Below, in pieces: positions 51,079 to 61,105 of a DNA stretch of 64,000 nt. The notes below the pieces were generated by a model. It searched no databases. It was not told where the DNA came from and saw only the letters and a list, made by a program, of their open reading frames with translations. Within the stretch, counting starts at the first letter, position 1, and each line of letters opens with the position of its first letter. The DNA comes from Deltaproteobacteria bacterium (lineage in GTDB: Bacteria > Myxococcota_A > Polyangia > GCA-2747355). Made by a program: the position numbers and the translations under genes. The DNA is taken from the NCBI GenBank assembly GCA_020633415.1, contig JACKDQ010000001.1, positions 124,001 through 188,000 of the forward strand, read 5' to 3'.

Positions 51079-52176
51079 ATGGCGCCGATTTTTCAGCTCT
51101 TCGATGTGTTGCTGAGCACCGGCGGGTCGGATCTGCATCTGGCGCCCGGTTATCCGCCGCTATTTCGCATTTCGGGTGAGCTGACGGCGGCCGCCGACAA
51201 GCAGGCCTTGACCGCCGAGAAGATGCCAGCGTTGTTGTTCGAGATCATCGATGATCAGCAGCGCCAGATTTTTCTGGAAGAAGGCGATTTGGACTTCGCC
51301 TACGCCTACGGTGACCGAGCGCGTTTTCGCGGCAATTACATGGCGACGTTGCGCGGTACTTCCGCGGTCTTTCGGACGATTCCCAGCGAGATCCTCACGC
51401 TCGAGCAGCTGTCGCTGCCCCCTGCGGTTAAGATGTTGTGCGAGCGGCAGTTCGGCTTGATACTCGTCACCGGGCCGACGGGTAGCGGCAAGAGCACCAC
51501 GCTGGCAGCGATGCTGGATTACATCAACAAGAACCGCGATGGCCACATCCTGACGATCGAAGACCCGGTCGAGTTCGTACACAAGCCGCAACGCTGTCAG
51601 GTGATCCACCGCGAGGTTGGGCGCGATGTGCCCAGTTTCGCCGATGCGATTCGCAGCGCCGGTCGTGAAGACGCTGACGTGGTGTTGGTCGGCGAGTTAC
51701 GCGATTCGGAGACGATGAGCTTGGCGCTCAAACTGGCGGGCTCGGGCGTGTTGGTCTTCGCGACGATTCACACCAACTCGGCTGCGGCGACGGTCGATCG
51801 CTTCGTCAACGCGTTTCCCGAGGAGGAGCGCGAGGCAACGCGGGCGATGTTAGCCGAGACGCTGACTGGGGTTATTTCCCAGCAGCTGCTGCGCAAGTCG
51901 AGTGGCGGTCGAGTCGCTGCGCAGGAGATCATGGTCGTTACGCGGGCGATCGCGTCGACGATTCGCGAAGGCCGAACGACGATGATCTCGAGTTTGATTC
52001 AGGCGGGGCGCGCCGAAGGGATGCAGACGCTCGATGCGGTGCTCGAGCAGCTGGTGCTTAAAGGCGTGGTTAGTGCGCGAGACGCCCTTGAGCGGGCCGA
52101 CGGCAAAGAGGCGTTTCGTAAGGTGCCGCACATCGCCGAGCGGCTGGCGGCGGAGGGCGTCGATCTGAGCGAATAG
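51079..52176 (+). CDS. pilT: Type IV pilus retraction ATPase PilT
   Basis: 365 aa, the usual PilT length. Motifs in order: SDLHLAPGYPPLFRISGEL, Walker A GPTGSGKST at 132-140, LTIEDPVEFVH, AIRSAGREDADVVLVGELRD (Walker B), and SGVLVFATIHTNSAAATVDRFVNAFP (His box). It powers pilus retraction and twitching or gliding. The paired motor genes are tightly linked (three bases), and the C-terminal AIRxGR-like region (AIASTIREGRTTMI) is present. No pilin, PilC or PilM genes are in view. Confidence 0.94.
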   Translation: MAPIFQLFDVLLSTGGSDLHLAPGYPPLFRISGELTAAADKQALTAEKMPALLFEIIDDQQRQIFLEEGDLDFAYAYGDRARFRGNYMATLRGTSAVFRTIPSEILTLEQLSLPPAVKMLCERQFGLILVTGPTGSGKSTTLAAMLDYINKNRDGHILTIEDPVEFVHKPQRCQVIHREVGRDVPSFADAIRSAGREDADVVLVGELRDSETMSLALKLAGSGVLVFATIHTNSAAATVDRFVNAFPEEEREATRAMLAETLTGVISQQLLRKSSGGRVAAQEIMVVTRAIASTIREGRTTMISSLIQAGRAEGMQTLDAVLEQLVLKGVVSARDALERADGKEAFRKVPHIAERLAAEGVDLSE

Positions 52177-52203
52177 CGCTCTGAAGACGCCGCGGAGGCT
52201 GCG

Positions 52204-52455
52204 ATGCACGAAAACGATAGTACAGCGGTAATTCTGTTCACTGCGCAATTCATCATCGAGGGGCGGGTCTTTTTGCCGCCGTCGGCGCGCCTGACCGACT
52301 TTCTGCGCGAGTCGGCGCCGTTCATCGCCGTGACTGATGCGGTGATCAGCGATCATAAGCGCCAGGAGCTGTTTCGCGCCGAGTTCATCAACGTGGCGCG
52401 CGAAAAGGTCGAGTTGGCGTTGCCCCAAGCGGCACTGCAATCCTCCCCGAAGTAA
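52204..52455 (+). CDS. Small protein downstream of pilT (DUF6812-like)
   Basis: 83 aa. The sequence reads STAVILFTAQFIIEGRVFL, RLTDFLRESAPFIAVTDAVI and FINVAREKVELALP, a pattern I associate with DUF6812, a small family of proteins near pilus and secretion genes. It has no signal peptide. It starts 28 bases after pilT and is probably in the same operon. Function unknown. Confidence 0.7.
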   Translation: MHENDSTAVILFTAQFIIEGRVFLPPSARLTDFLRESAPFIAVTDAVISDHKRQELFRAEFINVAREKVELALPQAALQSSPK

Positions 52456-52615
52456 AGCTGCGTATTCAGCTGGCGGCGATGGCGCTGCCCGATCGAGCGC
52501 TTTCGATCGAAAAGTCGAAAAGACTTGCTCGACTGACGGGTCGCCCTTAGCCTGAAAAGGTCTCGAAAACGCTGAGTAAACGTCTGCCGGCGAGGCCGGG
52601 GAAACCGAGGGTTTT
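52456..52615. other. Gap with hairpin between the pilT operon and the porin gene
   Basis: CGATCGA (52490-52496) pairs with TCGATCG (52503-52509) around a 6-base loop, followed by AAAAG. It may be a weak terminator or attenuator that separates the two gene groups. GAGGG precedes the GTG start of the porin gene. Confidence 0.3.
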
Positions 52616-53845
52616 GTGCGCTGCCTGAGCCGCCGAGTGTGTCGTCGTGCTTTCGCGCTGATGCCATATTTCTGCGCGACGCTCCTGCCGCTGTCGACAT
52701 CAGCCGCGCCATCGGCGAGCAGTCAGCCCGCATCCGCATCCGCATCCGCAACGTCAACGTCAACGGCAAAGCGCTGGATCGATCGCACGTTGGCAATGGT
52801 CGATCTGTTCGGCTCGTTTCGTCTACGTGACGAGATGGACTTTCGTCGCGAGGACGCCGCTGGCAACGCGCTGCCGTTTGCCCACCGACCACAGTTTCGT
52901 CTGCAGGCCGGTCTCAAGGTGATGCCGCATCGGAGCGTCGATATCGTCTTCCGACTAAGCAGTGGGCGACTAACCGACGCCAATGAGCCGCATCAGGTCT
53001 TCGGTGTGCGCAACGGCAAGCTCTCGATTTCGATCGATCAGGCCTTTTTGGCCTATCGACCGGCCTTTGCTCCGGGGCTCCGCGTGGCGGCTGGCAAGAT
53101 GCCGCACCCCTTCGCGCGCGGGGCGGTCTATGACGAGCTGTTTTACGACGCTGATAACCAGCCTACAGGCGCGACGATCGCCTGGCGCTGGGGAACGACT
53201 CAGCAGCTGTTCGTCGTGCTCGGTGAATTCCTGCTGCTCGAGTTGGGGAGCGCCGCCGACTCACACTTTTCCGTCGGGCAGCTCGGTGCCGACTTGCGCT
53301 TTTGGGGGCTAGGCTTGCGAGCAGCTCTCGGTGGCGAGCTGTATTTTATTCCCAGCGACGACAGCAACTTCACCGCGCCTAATCGTGGCAACTCGACAGC
53401 TGATAACGATGGTGATGGCAATCAGGACGAGTTGGCGTCGAAGTTTCGCTTGCTCGAAGCGCTGATCGACCTGACGCTGCTGCGTCTGCCCACCCCTCTC
53501 ACGTTGAGTGCAGGGCTTTCGCACAATTTTGGCGCGGATAACGATCAGGCGACAGCCTACTACCTCGGTTTGTCGGTCGCCATCTCGGCTTGGGCGATGC
53601 GTTGGCGAATCTACGGACAGTTCCAGCGCGTTGAGCAGGACGCCGTCTTCGCCTGGAATGTGCAAGACGATTTTCATTTCGCGACGACGTTGCGCGGGGC
53701 GGTGTTTGGCGTGCGCTACTGGCCGATCGATTGGCTAGAAGTTCACCTTTGGACGCTGCTGACTCAGCGCGTGGCCCTTGGTGGTGGCGGGGATGATGGG
53801 CGCTGGCAGGCACGACTGCGGATCGACCTTACCGCAACCTTCTGA
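52616..53845 (+). CDS. Putative outer membrane porin
   Basis: 409 aa, GTG start. Signal peptide to about residue 30, then a SASASATSTST low-complexity stretch encoded by 6-base repeats. The rest is a series of amphipathic strands with aromatic girdles (MVDLFGSFRLRDEMDF, HRPQFRLQAGLKVMPH, LSISIDQAFLAYRPAFAPGLRVAAGKM, WQARLRIDLTATF as the last strand ending in Phe), typical of a 14-18-strand beta-barrel. It is only seven bases before a large multiheme cytochrome lipoprotein gene, so the pair is probably co-expressed. A porin sheath for the cytochrome is one possibility. Confidence 0.8.
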   Translation: MRCLSRRVCRRAFALMPYFCATLLPLSTSAAPSASSQPASASASATSTSTAKRWIDRTLAMVDLFGSFRLRDEMDFRREDAAGNALPFAHRPQFRLQAGLKVMPHRSVDIVFRLSSGRLTDANEPHQVFGVRNGKLSISIDQAFLAYRPAFAPGLRVAAGKMPHPFARGAVYDELFYDADNQPTGATIAWRWGTTQQLFVVLGEFLLLELGSAADSHFSVGQLGADLRFWGLGLRAALGGELYFIPSDDSNFTAPNRGNSTADNDGDGNQDELASKFRLLEALIDLTLLRLPTPLTLSAGLSHNFGADNDQATAYYLGLSVAISAWAMRWRIYGQFQRVEQDAVFAWNVQDDFHFATTLRGAVFGVRYWPIDWLEVHLWTLLTQRVALGGGGDDGRWQARLRIDLTATF

Positions 53846-53852
53846 TTGGTAG

Positions 53853-56348
53853 ATGATGATGCACGAGCGACACGTGAGACGACGACGATCAGAGTCACCT
53901 TTGCTGCTAGCTGACTTGGGATTACGCGGGTGGGCTATCTGGTGCATGCTGTTTGGCGTTGCGGTGGGCTGCAACAGCAAGGAAAAAGCCTCGCAGGATG
54001 GCGACGGGGGTGCTGAGGTTGCGGGGCGAGTGATCCCGGAGAAGCTCAAGACGACAACGGCCGCGCGCGCGAAGACGCTCGGCTGCCTGTCATGTCATGA
54101 AGGCATCGAAGCGATCCGCGAGTCCAGCTCGGCGATGTTGGCGATGATCAAGGGCATCGGCGCGGGCCAAGGAGATCCCCAGGGCTGTGTGGTTTGTCAC
54201 GGTGGCAATCCCAAAGCGACAACGATCGACGCTGCGCATTCGGGTGCGCCTGATTCGCTGCGGCAGACCGGACCGAACGCGTTCTACCGCGACCCGGGAA
54301 GCATCTGGATCGCTCACCGCACCTGCGGTCAGGCTTCGTGTCATCCGAACTACGTCGAGCGGGTCAAAAAGTCGCTGATGAACACCGGCGCCGGGATGAT
54401 TCAGGGCAATCTGCGGGCCTGGGGCGAAAAGGAGGCGATGAACTATCAGGTGCGCTGGGGCAACTACAAGATCGAAGATCAGGATGGCACAAAACCGATC
54501 GTTGGAACGTCGGCCTACAAGCGCTACATGATGGCTTTGATCAGTCTTTACCCGAAACAGTTTCCGCGCCGACTAGAAGCGTTGCCTTCACCCAGTGTGG
54601 AGGAGGTCGAAGGAGATCCGGGCAAAGCGGGATTCGTTTACCAGCGCCAACGCTGCCAGCGCTGCCACGTTGGTGTACGCGGTCGACACACGCGTGGCGA
54701 CTATCGCGGGATGGGCTGCTCGAGCTGTCACATCGTTTACAGCAACGAGGGTCTCTATGAGGGCGGCGATCCGACGATCGCCAAGAACGAACCCGGGCAC
54801 CTGCTCAGACATCGCATCCACGGTACGCGCGAGGCAGGCGGCGGCATTCCCGTCGAGACCTGCAACAGTTGCCACAATCGCGGCAAACGCGTCGGCACCT
54901 CGTACCAGGGCGTGATGTCCTTTCCCTACGGCACGCCGTTCGATCAGGACGGCAAGCAGCAACGACCGCTGCATCAGAAACGCTACCTTTACATCTCCGA
55001 GGATCTGCATCATCAATTCGAGAGCCGACCGGAAAACCCGAAAGGTGGGCTGCTTTGTCAGGATTGTCACACCAGCGTCGATGTGCATGGCGATGGCAAT
55101 ATCGCAGGGACAACGCTGGCGCAGGTGGAAATCGAGTGCGAGGACTGCCACGGCACGCCGGAGCGCTTCCCCTGGGAACTGCCGCTTGGTTACGGCGAAG
55201 AGTTTGGCCGCCAGTTGAGCACTAAGCCGCGCGGCCTTTCGAAAAAGCAAGGGTTAGAGACCTCGCAGTTCGCGACCGAGTACCGCGCCTTAGATGGATT
55301 CTTGCTGAGCACGCGGGGCAACCCGCTGGGCAATGTCGTTAAAGATCGCGATAAAGTGATTCTGCATTCAGCGACTGGCAACGACTTCGAAGTGCCGCTA
55401 CTGAAGCAGATCAACCATTCAAAGAAGTGGCGGAGCGTCGAGGGCATGGTCTCGATGTCGCAAGTCAAGGCGCACGTCGACCGGATGGAATGTTACGCCT
55501 GCCATTCGACCTGGGTGCCGCAGTTCTATGGGCGTCACGCTCGGGTGGATTTCACCAAGGACAAGGCGGGCGCCGTTCCAGAAAGCGTCGACTGGCTAGC
55601 CTCGGCGACGGGACCCGAGAGCAAGGACGGCGAAACAGCCGAGTCGAAGCTATCGACCTCGGGCATCAAGCGGCCAGGGAAAGTGACCACCGGGTATTCA
55701 TACCTGCGTTGGGAGCAGCCGATTCTCGGCATCAACGGCGAGGGGCGCGTCACGCCGATCATGGCGAGCGACCAGCTGGTCTATAGCGTCGTCGGTCGCA
55801 ATGGTGTCGCCCGCACCGTCAATCGAACCCCTGAGGCCGCTGATACGCAGAAGGCGCTCGGGCAGAGGACGCGGCCACTGGCGATGGGGATGTCTCCCGT
55901 GCAACCGCACAGTTCGCAGCGCAAGGCCAGAACCTGCACAAGCTGCCACAGTACACCCAAGGCGCTGGGCTATGGCATCAACGGTGGTGTGTTTCAGAAC
56001 CGCTACGATCAGTCGGTGATCAAGGATGTAATCGATCAGCGCACAGGCAAGCCGCTCTCCAAGCAGACAGTCGTGCAGATCACACCGATCCTCGATCTCA
56101 AGTGGGACTGGTCGACGGTGATCGATCCCAAGACCGGAGAGCAGACCCAAACGGTGGGTGGACACTGGCCGTTGGCGCGTGGTCTGAACAAGGAAGAGCG
56201 CGACGCGATCGATCGCGACGGTGAATGTATGGGCTGTCACCGCGAGATGAGCAATGAGAAGCTCTGGAGCCAAGTTGCCACCAAAGGCCGCCTCAAAGCG
56301 CAAGAGCACATCAAGCTGATGAACAACTTGCTGAAGAACGGTCGTTAG
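53853..56348 (+). CDS. Multiheme cytochrome c lipoprotein (10-11 hemes)
   Basis: 831 aa. A hydrophobic N-terminal segment ends in VAVGC (Cys40), suggesting a lipoprotein. Ten CxxCH sites lie at residues 78, 112, 268, 289, 337, 402, 429, 547, 695 and 792 (first Cys), and one CX4CH at 158 (CGQASCH). A further site appears lost: CYACHSTW is followed by VPQFYGRHARVDF (558-562), where related cytochromes usually have a second CxxCH. Many extra His residues could be axial ligands. No catalytic domain of a known reductase is recognised. It is probably an outer-membrane or periplasmic electron carrier working with the adjacent porin. Confidence 0.9.
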   Translation: MMMHERHVRRRRSESPLLLADLGLRGWAIWCMLFGVAVGCNSKEKASQDGDGGAEVAGRVIPEKLKTTTAARAKTLGCLSCHEGIEAIRESSSAMLAMIKGIGAGQGDPQGCVVCHGGNPKATTIDAAHSGAPDSLRQTGPNAFYRDPGSIWIAHRTCGQASCHPNYVERVKKSLMNTGAGMIQGNLRAWGEKEAMNYQVRWGNYKIEDQDGTKPIVGTSAYKRYMMALISLYPKQFPRRLEALPSPSVEEVEGDPGKAGFVYQRQRCQRCHVGVRGRHTRGDYRGMGCSSCHIVYSNEGLYEGGDPTIAKNEPGHLLRHRIHGTREAGGGIPVETCNSCHNRGKRVGTSYQGVMSFPYGTPFDQDGKQQRPLHQKRYLYISEDLHHQFESRPENPKGGLLCQDCHTSVDVHGDGNIAGTTLAQVEIECEDCHGTPERFPWELPLGYGEEFGRQLSTKPRGLSKKQGLETSQFATEYRALDGFLLSTRGNPLGNVVKDRDKVILHSATGNDFEVPLLKQINHSKKWRSVEGMVSMSQVKAHVDRMECYACHSTWVPQFYGRHARVDFTKDKAGAVPESVDWLASATGPESKDGETAESKLSTSGIKRPGKVTTGYSYLRWEQPILGINGEGRVTPIMASDQLVYSVVGRNGVARTVNRTPEAADTQKALGQRTRPLAMGMSPVQPHSSQRKARTCTSCHSTPKALGYGINGGVFQNRYDQSVIKDVIDQRTGKPLSKQTVVQITPILDLKWDWSTVIDPKTGEQTQTVGGHWPLARGLNKEERDAIDRDGECMGCHREMSNEKLWSQVATKGRLKAQEHIKLMNNLLKNGR

Positions 56349-56359
56349 CTGCTGTAGCG

Positions 56360-57142
56360 ATGTCCGAGCAGCGAAGTCAGCGCGAAGTCGAGGGTCCGGA
56401 AGGGTTCTTTAACGAGCTCTACGCTGAGCTTGCGCTCGATAGCGTTGGTCGCGCTGTCGACCGTGCGGCGAAGTTCTTGGTCGACGTGCTCGGCGTGCGC
56501 CGAGGCCAGTGCGTGCTGGATCAGGGATCCGGCACCGGTGCGATCGCGCTGGCCGTGGCTCGCCAGGGGGTCGAGGTTGTTGGCGTCGATATCGTCGAAC
56601 GCTACGTCGATCGCGCCAATCGTCGCGCCCAACAGGCGCAACTACCGGCTCGCTTTTTCCGCGGTGACGCCAGCGACTTTTGCGCGGGTCGCCTGTTCGA
56701 TGGCGCGTACAGCTGGTTTACCAGCCTCGGCTACGGCGCCGAGGTCGATCGCGATCTGGCGACGATCGCTTGTGCCGCGCAGCAGTTGCGTCCAGGCGCT
56801 GGTTTCGTGCTCGATTACCTCAACGCGCTGCGCATCTTGAAGACCGACCGACGGCAAAGCACGATCAATTTTCAGCGAGCGAGCGGTGAAGTCGTTCGCG
56901 TTGAGCAGCGGGCGACCTATCTACTCGAGCGCGGTGTGCTCAAGACCGACTGGATCTATCATCGGCAAAGTGGTGAGGTGCGGCGCTGCTCGGTCAAGGT
57001 CAGGCTCTATCTACCGCACGAGCTGACGCAGCTGACGCGCAGCGCCGGGTTGATCCCAGTGTCGTTTTTCGGCTCGCAAGATGGTGAGGCGCTGACCGAA
57101 GGTAGTCGACGATGCATTCTCGTGGCGCGCAAGTCCCGCTAG
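56360..57142 (+). CDS. Class I SAM-dependent methyltransferase
   Basis: 260 aa. The Rossmann-like methyltransferase core shows motif I VLDQGSGTGAIALAVA (about 55-70), an acidic residue after strand 2 (VVGVDIVERYVDRA), GDASDF and the SWFTSLGY segment. The C-terminal half (RVEQRATYLLERGVLKTDWIYHRQ) is beta-rich as in small-molecule methyltransferases. The substrate is unknown. It follows the cytochrome gene by 11 bases and may be in the same transcript. Confidence 0.88.
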   Translation: MSEQRSQREVEGPEGFFNELYAELALDSVGRAVDRAAKFLVDVLGVRRGQCVLDQGSGTGAIALAVARQGVEVVGVDIVERYVDRANRRAQQAQLPARFFRGDASDFCAGRLFDGAYSWFTSLGYGAEVDRDLATIACAAQQLRPGAGFVLDYLNALRILKTDRRQSTINFQRASGEVVRVEQRATYLLERGVLKTDWIYHRQSGEVRRCSVKVRLYLPHELTQLTRSAGLIPVSFFGSQDGEALTEGSRRCILVARKSR

Positions 57143-57186
57143 TTTTTTGCTGATCGCCGGTTGTCCTTTTCGCCAACGCTCACGGC

Positions 57187-58656
<1,470 letters not shown>

Positions 58657-58717
58657 GCCCCCATGCTAGCAACAAATCGCCGACCCACCGAATCAAGCCG
58701 TACAGTTTGCGCAAGAA

Positions 58718-59167
58718 TCAGCGGGCTCGTCGATCGAGCACGCTGACCGCTGCGACAGGTCGCACCGTGTAGGTCGGACGCGGTGTTTTCAGCCGATAGC
58801 GCCGGCCGAGGTAGGCCACGAGGTGTGCAGCACCGCCGGCAAGGATCGTCTCGCCGGCGCCGATCGCGATTTGGCGTGGCTGGTTGCCGAAAAGATCAGC
58901 AACGTAGCGATGCACCGCATCGGCGGTGGCCCGTCCCCGCCAGGCGTTGGCGACCAGATAGACGGCAAACGGTTGCCGCAGGCAATGATGGCGTTGTCGC
59001 AATGCGGTACGTGGACCTCGATCACCAGCGGCTTAGCGCTGCGCAGATCAGCGGCGAGCTGCTGATGGAGCTGCGACAGCCAGCCTTTGGGCTTGGACTT
59101 GCTGTGGCGCATGGCTCGCCGCGGGGGTCAGAGAAACTAGCAGTGCCAGAACCGGCGCGCATTTCAT
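58718..59167 (-). pseudogene. Remnant of a secreted protein gene with two frameshifts
   Basis: Three consecutive minus-strand frames join into one plausible protein. Frame A starts at ATG 59167 with a signal peptide (MKCAPVLALLVSLTPAASHA). Frame B gives KPKGWLSQLHQQLAADL and KPLVIEVHVPHCDNAIIACG. Frame C gives PFAVYLVANAWRGRATADA, ILAGGAAHLVAYLGRRY and ends at 58718. The phrases EVHVP.CDN.IIACG and AHLVAYLG look like parts of one longer protein family seen in other proteobacteria, so the middle is probably deleted. Sequencing error is the alternative. Function unknown. Confidence 0.5.
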
Positions 59168-59334
59168 TGTTTTCTAGACGCTTGGCGGCCAGCAACGATC
59201 TAGCGCTCAGACTGCTATTCAGCTTTGCGATAGCCGATTGCGCCAATCGCTGATTATCGAACAGCGTCTGGGCTGTTTGCCCAATTATTTCAAAAGTAAA
59301 GCTGGCCCAATCTTTGCTCATTAGCGGACTACGT

Positions 59335-61011
59335 ATGCAGAAATACCTATTTCCAATTCTGTTGTTGCTGATCGCAGCGCCGGCATCAGCACGGACGACC
59401 CCTTCGAACAAGACGGCGACCCGCAGTTTTGTCCCGCTGACGCGGCAGACGCTCAATCAGCACTTCCCCGGGATCAGTACCGAGGGCATCAACGCGCGGC
59501 TGCGACAGCGCAAATGGCGTCCGTCGCAAACGTGGCTGCGAAACGAAGGGCGCAAGTACGGCCGGCTATTGGTGTTCAGCGATCTGCACATGGCTACCGG
59601 CCGTGACCCGTTGACCCGGCGGATCTCGCCTTATGAAGAGTTCAAACACGATCAGCAAGAAGCGGATTTTGTCAGCCTGCTCAGCGCACAGTGGCAACAG
59701 AGCAAGAGCGACCGCAAGGTTCGTTCGGTGGTCGTCAACGGCGATCTGTTCGAGCTGATGCAGACCGACCGCACGGTTCGCGGTGAGACGTTTAGCGGGC
59801 CGCGCGATCGCTTTGGTCCGTCGAATACCCCCGAAGTCGCTGAGGCCAAGCTGCGCGCGATCGCCGCCGGTCACCCGCGATTCTTTGCGGCGATCGCAGA
59901 GCATATCGCGCGTGGTCATCGTTTCGTGATCGTCGCGGGCAACCATGACCGACAAATCATCCACCCGCATGTGCTGAGCAGCTTTAGGCGGATGCTGACC
60001 AACTCCGTCGAGGCGCACTTGGTCAACGCCGCGAAAACGGACGCCAAGATCAACGATGCTGCGCAACGCCAACTGAGTGCACGGGCCAAGGAGCTGGTCG
60101 ACGAGCATTTCGAGCTGGCACCGTGGTTTTGGATGCACGGTGACTTCGTCGCGCGACACGGCAATGAGGCTGACCACAGCAACGCTTTCAGTACGCCCTT
60201 TGCCGAGTTCTATCACCCACAGGCGAAGAACGTGCCGATGGAGGCGGCGTTTGGCGATTACGTGGTGCGGGCGTTCGTCAACCGTCCGGAGTTCAAGCAG
60301 CCTTGGATCGACAATGGTGCCCGGCCGATGCAACAGCTCTGGGCGGTGCTCAAGTCGATCAAAGGCAATCCGGTTACGCTGCTCCGCGGCCTCGGCTATC
60401 TGCTGACGCGCGAGGGGGTCACCGCCGATGCAGCGACGCGTGACGCCGATTTGCGTGCCGACATTTCACGCTACGTCAAAGAGTTCGATCTGGCCAAGAA
60501 GTTCAACGTGCTTCGCGAGACCCGCAACAAGCTCAGTGAGGCGCAGGTGGTCGATATGCTGGTCGCCTATGAAAAGCAGGGCGCTCTGGCGATCTATAGC
60601 CGCTTCAAGGCAGACACCGGCGTCTTTACTCGTCTAGGACGTTTGCTGCGCCAACTGCCTGAGCTGATCAAGCATCCGAGCATGAAAAAGTGCCAACTGA
60701 GGATGTGCGATGCGCTGTTCGCCAACGGCGTGGGTGTCGTTGCCGGCGGTCACGATCACGTCTTTCGCATCGAATCGCGCTTGCGCATCGCCGCCGACGG
60801 CGAGACCGTTTCGCGCGCCGACGTGATCGACACCTCGACTTGGGTCGACAAAATTCCAGCGATTCGTCGCGAGACCGGTTTCCAAACCGACAAGACGCGT
60901 GGTGTGCTCGTCGTCGATTTCGACAAAGAAGGCGGACACTACCACCTGATGAACTACGACCCGCAGCGGGGGCTGCAGCTGGTCAATCTGCTCGAAGAAG
61001 CGCCCAAGTAG
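59335..61011 (+). CDS. Secreted calcineurin-like metallophosphoesterase
   Basis: 558 aa from ATG 59335. Signal peptide (LLLLIAAPASA). The metallophosphoesterase metal motifs are complete: LLVFSDLHM (DxH), VVVNGDLFEL (GDx2), IVAGNHDRQI (GNHD) and, late in the protein, VVAGGHDHVFRIE (GHxH) together with DFVARHGNE. The long insert between about 190 and 450 is helical and not assigned. The substrate could be a nucleotide, phospholipid or phosphoprotein outside the cell. It is transcribed alone. Confidence 0.9.
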   Translation: MQKYLFPILLLLIAAPASARTTPSNKTATRSFVPLTRQTLNQHFPGISTEGINARLRQRKWRPSQTWLRNEGRKYGRLLVFSDLHMATGRDPLTRRISPYEEFKHDQQEADFVSLLSAQWQQSKSDRKVRSVVVNGDLFELMQTDRTVRGETFSGPRDRFGPSNTPEVAEAKLRAIAAGHPRFFAAIAEHIARGHRFVIVAGNHDRQIIHPHVLSSFRRMLTNSVEAHLVNAAKTDAKINDAAQRQLSARAKELVDEHFELAPWFWMHGDFVARHGNEADHSNAFSTPFAEFYHPQAKNVPMEAAFGDYVVRAFVNRPEFKQPWIDNGARPMQQLWAVLKSIKGNPVTLLRGLGYLLTREGVTADAATRDADLRADISRYVKEFDLAKKFNVLRETRNKLSEAQVVDMLVAYEKQGALAIYSRFKADTGVFTRLGRLLRQLPELIKHPSMKKCQLRMCDALFANGVGVVAGGHDHVFRIESRLRIAADGETVSRADVIDTSTWVDKIPAIRRETGFQTDKTRGVLVVDFDKEGGHYHLMNYDPQRGLQLVNLLEEAPK

Positions 61012-61105
61012 CTGCCAGTCCGCGACTTTATCTGTTCGATTTTGTTCAAGTTTGTTAGGTTTTGCTTGGTGCGCTCGGCGATCTGCGCTAGATCGGGCTA
61101 GCGAA

